The translations under genes were made by a program, and so were the position numbers. The notes beneath the pieces were generated by a model, which saw nothing but the letters and a program-made list of their open reading frames with translations, made no database searches and was not told where the DNA came from. Shown here in pieces: positions 12,783 through 13,173 of a stretch of DNA of 13,173 nucleotides (position 1 is the first letter of the stretch; each line of letters begins with the position of its first letter). This stretch comes from CAZEIW01 sp964512305 (GTDB taxonomy: Bacteria > Pseudomonadota > Gammaproteobacteria > Burkholderiales > Burkholderiaceae_F): the NCBI GenBank assembly GCA_964512305.1, contig CAZEIW010000102.1, forward strand, positions 1 through 13,173, read 5' to 3'.

Positions 12783-13173
12783 TCAGCCGGCGGGCGGGCC
12801 GCCCATTTGCGCGATCTTGGCCTGCAGCCAGCGTTCGACCGAGGGGAACACGAACTTGCTGACGTCGCCGCCGAGCATCGCGATTTCCCGCACGATGCTG
12901 CCGGAAATGAACTGGTACTGGTCCGACGGCGTCAGGAACATCGTTTCGACGTCCGGAAGCAGGTAGCGGTTCATTCCGGCCATCTGGAACTCGTACTCGA
13001 AATCGGAGACCGCGCGCAGGCCGCGCAGGATCACCCGCGCGTTCTGTTCGCGCGCGAAGTCCTTCAACAGCCCGCGGAATCCGGCGACTTCGACGTTCGG
13101 GTAGTGGCCCAGGACCTCGCGCGCGATTTCGATGCGCTCCTCGAGCGAGAAGATCGGCCGCTTGCCTGGGCTG
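12783..13173 (-). CDS. coaD: Phosphopantetheine adenylyltransferase (CoaD), 5' end outside window
   Basis: Catalyses the penultimate step of coenzyme A synthesis, adding AMP from ATP to 4'-phosphopantetheine. About 129 C-terminal residues are visible of roughly 160-165. The part present runs from SPGKRPIFSLEERIEIA, the loop after the nucleotide-binding start, through GLLKDFAREQNARVILRGLRAVSDFEYEFQMAGMNR and FLTPSDQYQFISGSIVREIA to PSVERWLQAKIAQ. The RGLRAVSDFEYE segment and the SGSIVRE helix are the diagnostic parts. The N-terminal GTFDP-type and HxGH-type nucleotidyl-transfer motifs lie outside the window. The reading frame is open to the right edge. It is the first visible gene of the minus-strand coaD-yfhL-DUF418 group. 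Confidence 0.96.
   Translation of the reverse strand, partial: SPGKRPIFSLEERIEIAREVLGHYPNVEVAGFRGLLKDFAREQNARVILRGLRAVSDFEYEFQMAGMNRYLLPDVETMFLTPSDQYQFISGSIVREIAMLGGDVSKFVFPSVERWLQAKIAQMGGPPAG

Overview
This is a GC-rich stretch of bacterial chromosome that reads as a housekeeping region of a betaproteobacterium. The basis is the gene order mutM / TPR lipoprotein - lolB - ispE - tRNA-Gln - prs - rplY (long, CTC-type L25) - pth - ychF, together with coaD next to an Alvin/YfhL-type ferredoxin. I recall this arrangement from Burkholderiales and Rhodocyclales, but the exact order or genus cannot be fixed from the sequence alone. I see no insertion sequence, phage gene, CRISPR array or rRNA.

Layout. 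The left edge holds the N-terminal three quarters of mutM on the minus strand. A divergent intergenic region of about 145 bp follows. A long plus-strand series then runs from 774 to 11283: a TPR lipoprotein and the lipoprotein receptor lolB (envelope biogenesis); ispE (isoprenoid precursors), overlapping lolB by ATGA; tRNA-Gln(UUG), followed by a strong intrinsic terminator; prs (PRPP synthesis); rplY and pth (translation); a membrane-anchored C13 (legumain-type) peptidase overlapping a patatin-like lipase by ATGA; ychF (ribosome-associated ATPase); and a small exported protein that resembles part of a secretin. From the right, a minus-strand group coaD - yfhL - DUF418 membrane protein runs convergently into it. 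The last two genes of the two groups overlap tail to tail by 58 bp.

How the genes work together. Most genes are core functions grouped by old synteny rather than by pathway. LolB and the TPR lipoprotein belong to the outer-membrane lipoprotein system. L25, Pth and YchF all act at or around the ribosome. CoaD and the ferredoxin are linked by conserved neighbourhood only. The part that stands out is the coupled C13 peptidase-patatin pair inserted between pth and ychF. It combines a caspase-fold protease with membrane segments and a lipid hydrolase, both with intact catalytic residues. Each family is known on its own; a joint function is inference.

Other points of interest are unusual residues in conserved motifs of Prs and Pth, in-frame DNA repeats in the L25 tail and in the secretin-like protein, and RNA hairpins ahead of prs and rplY.
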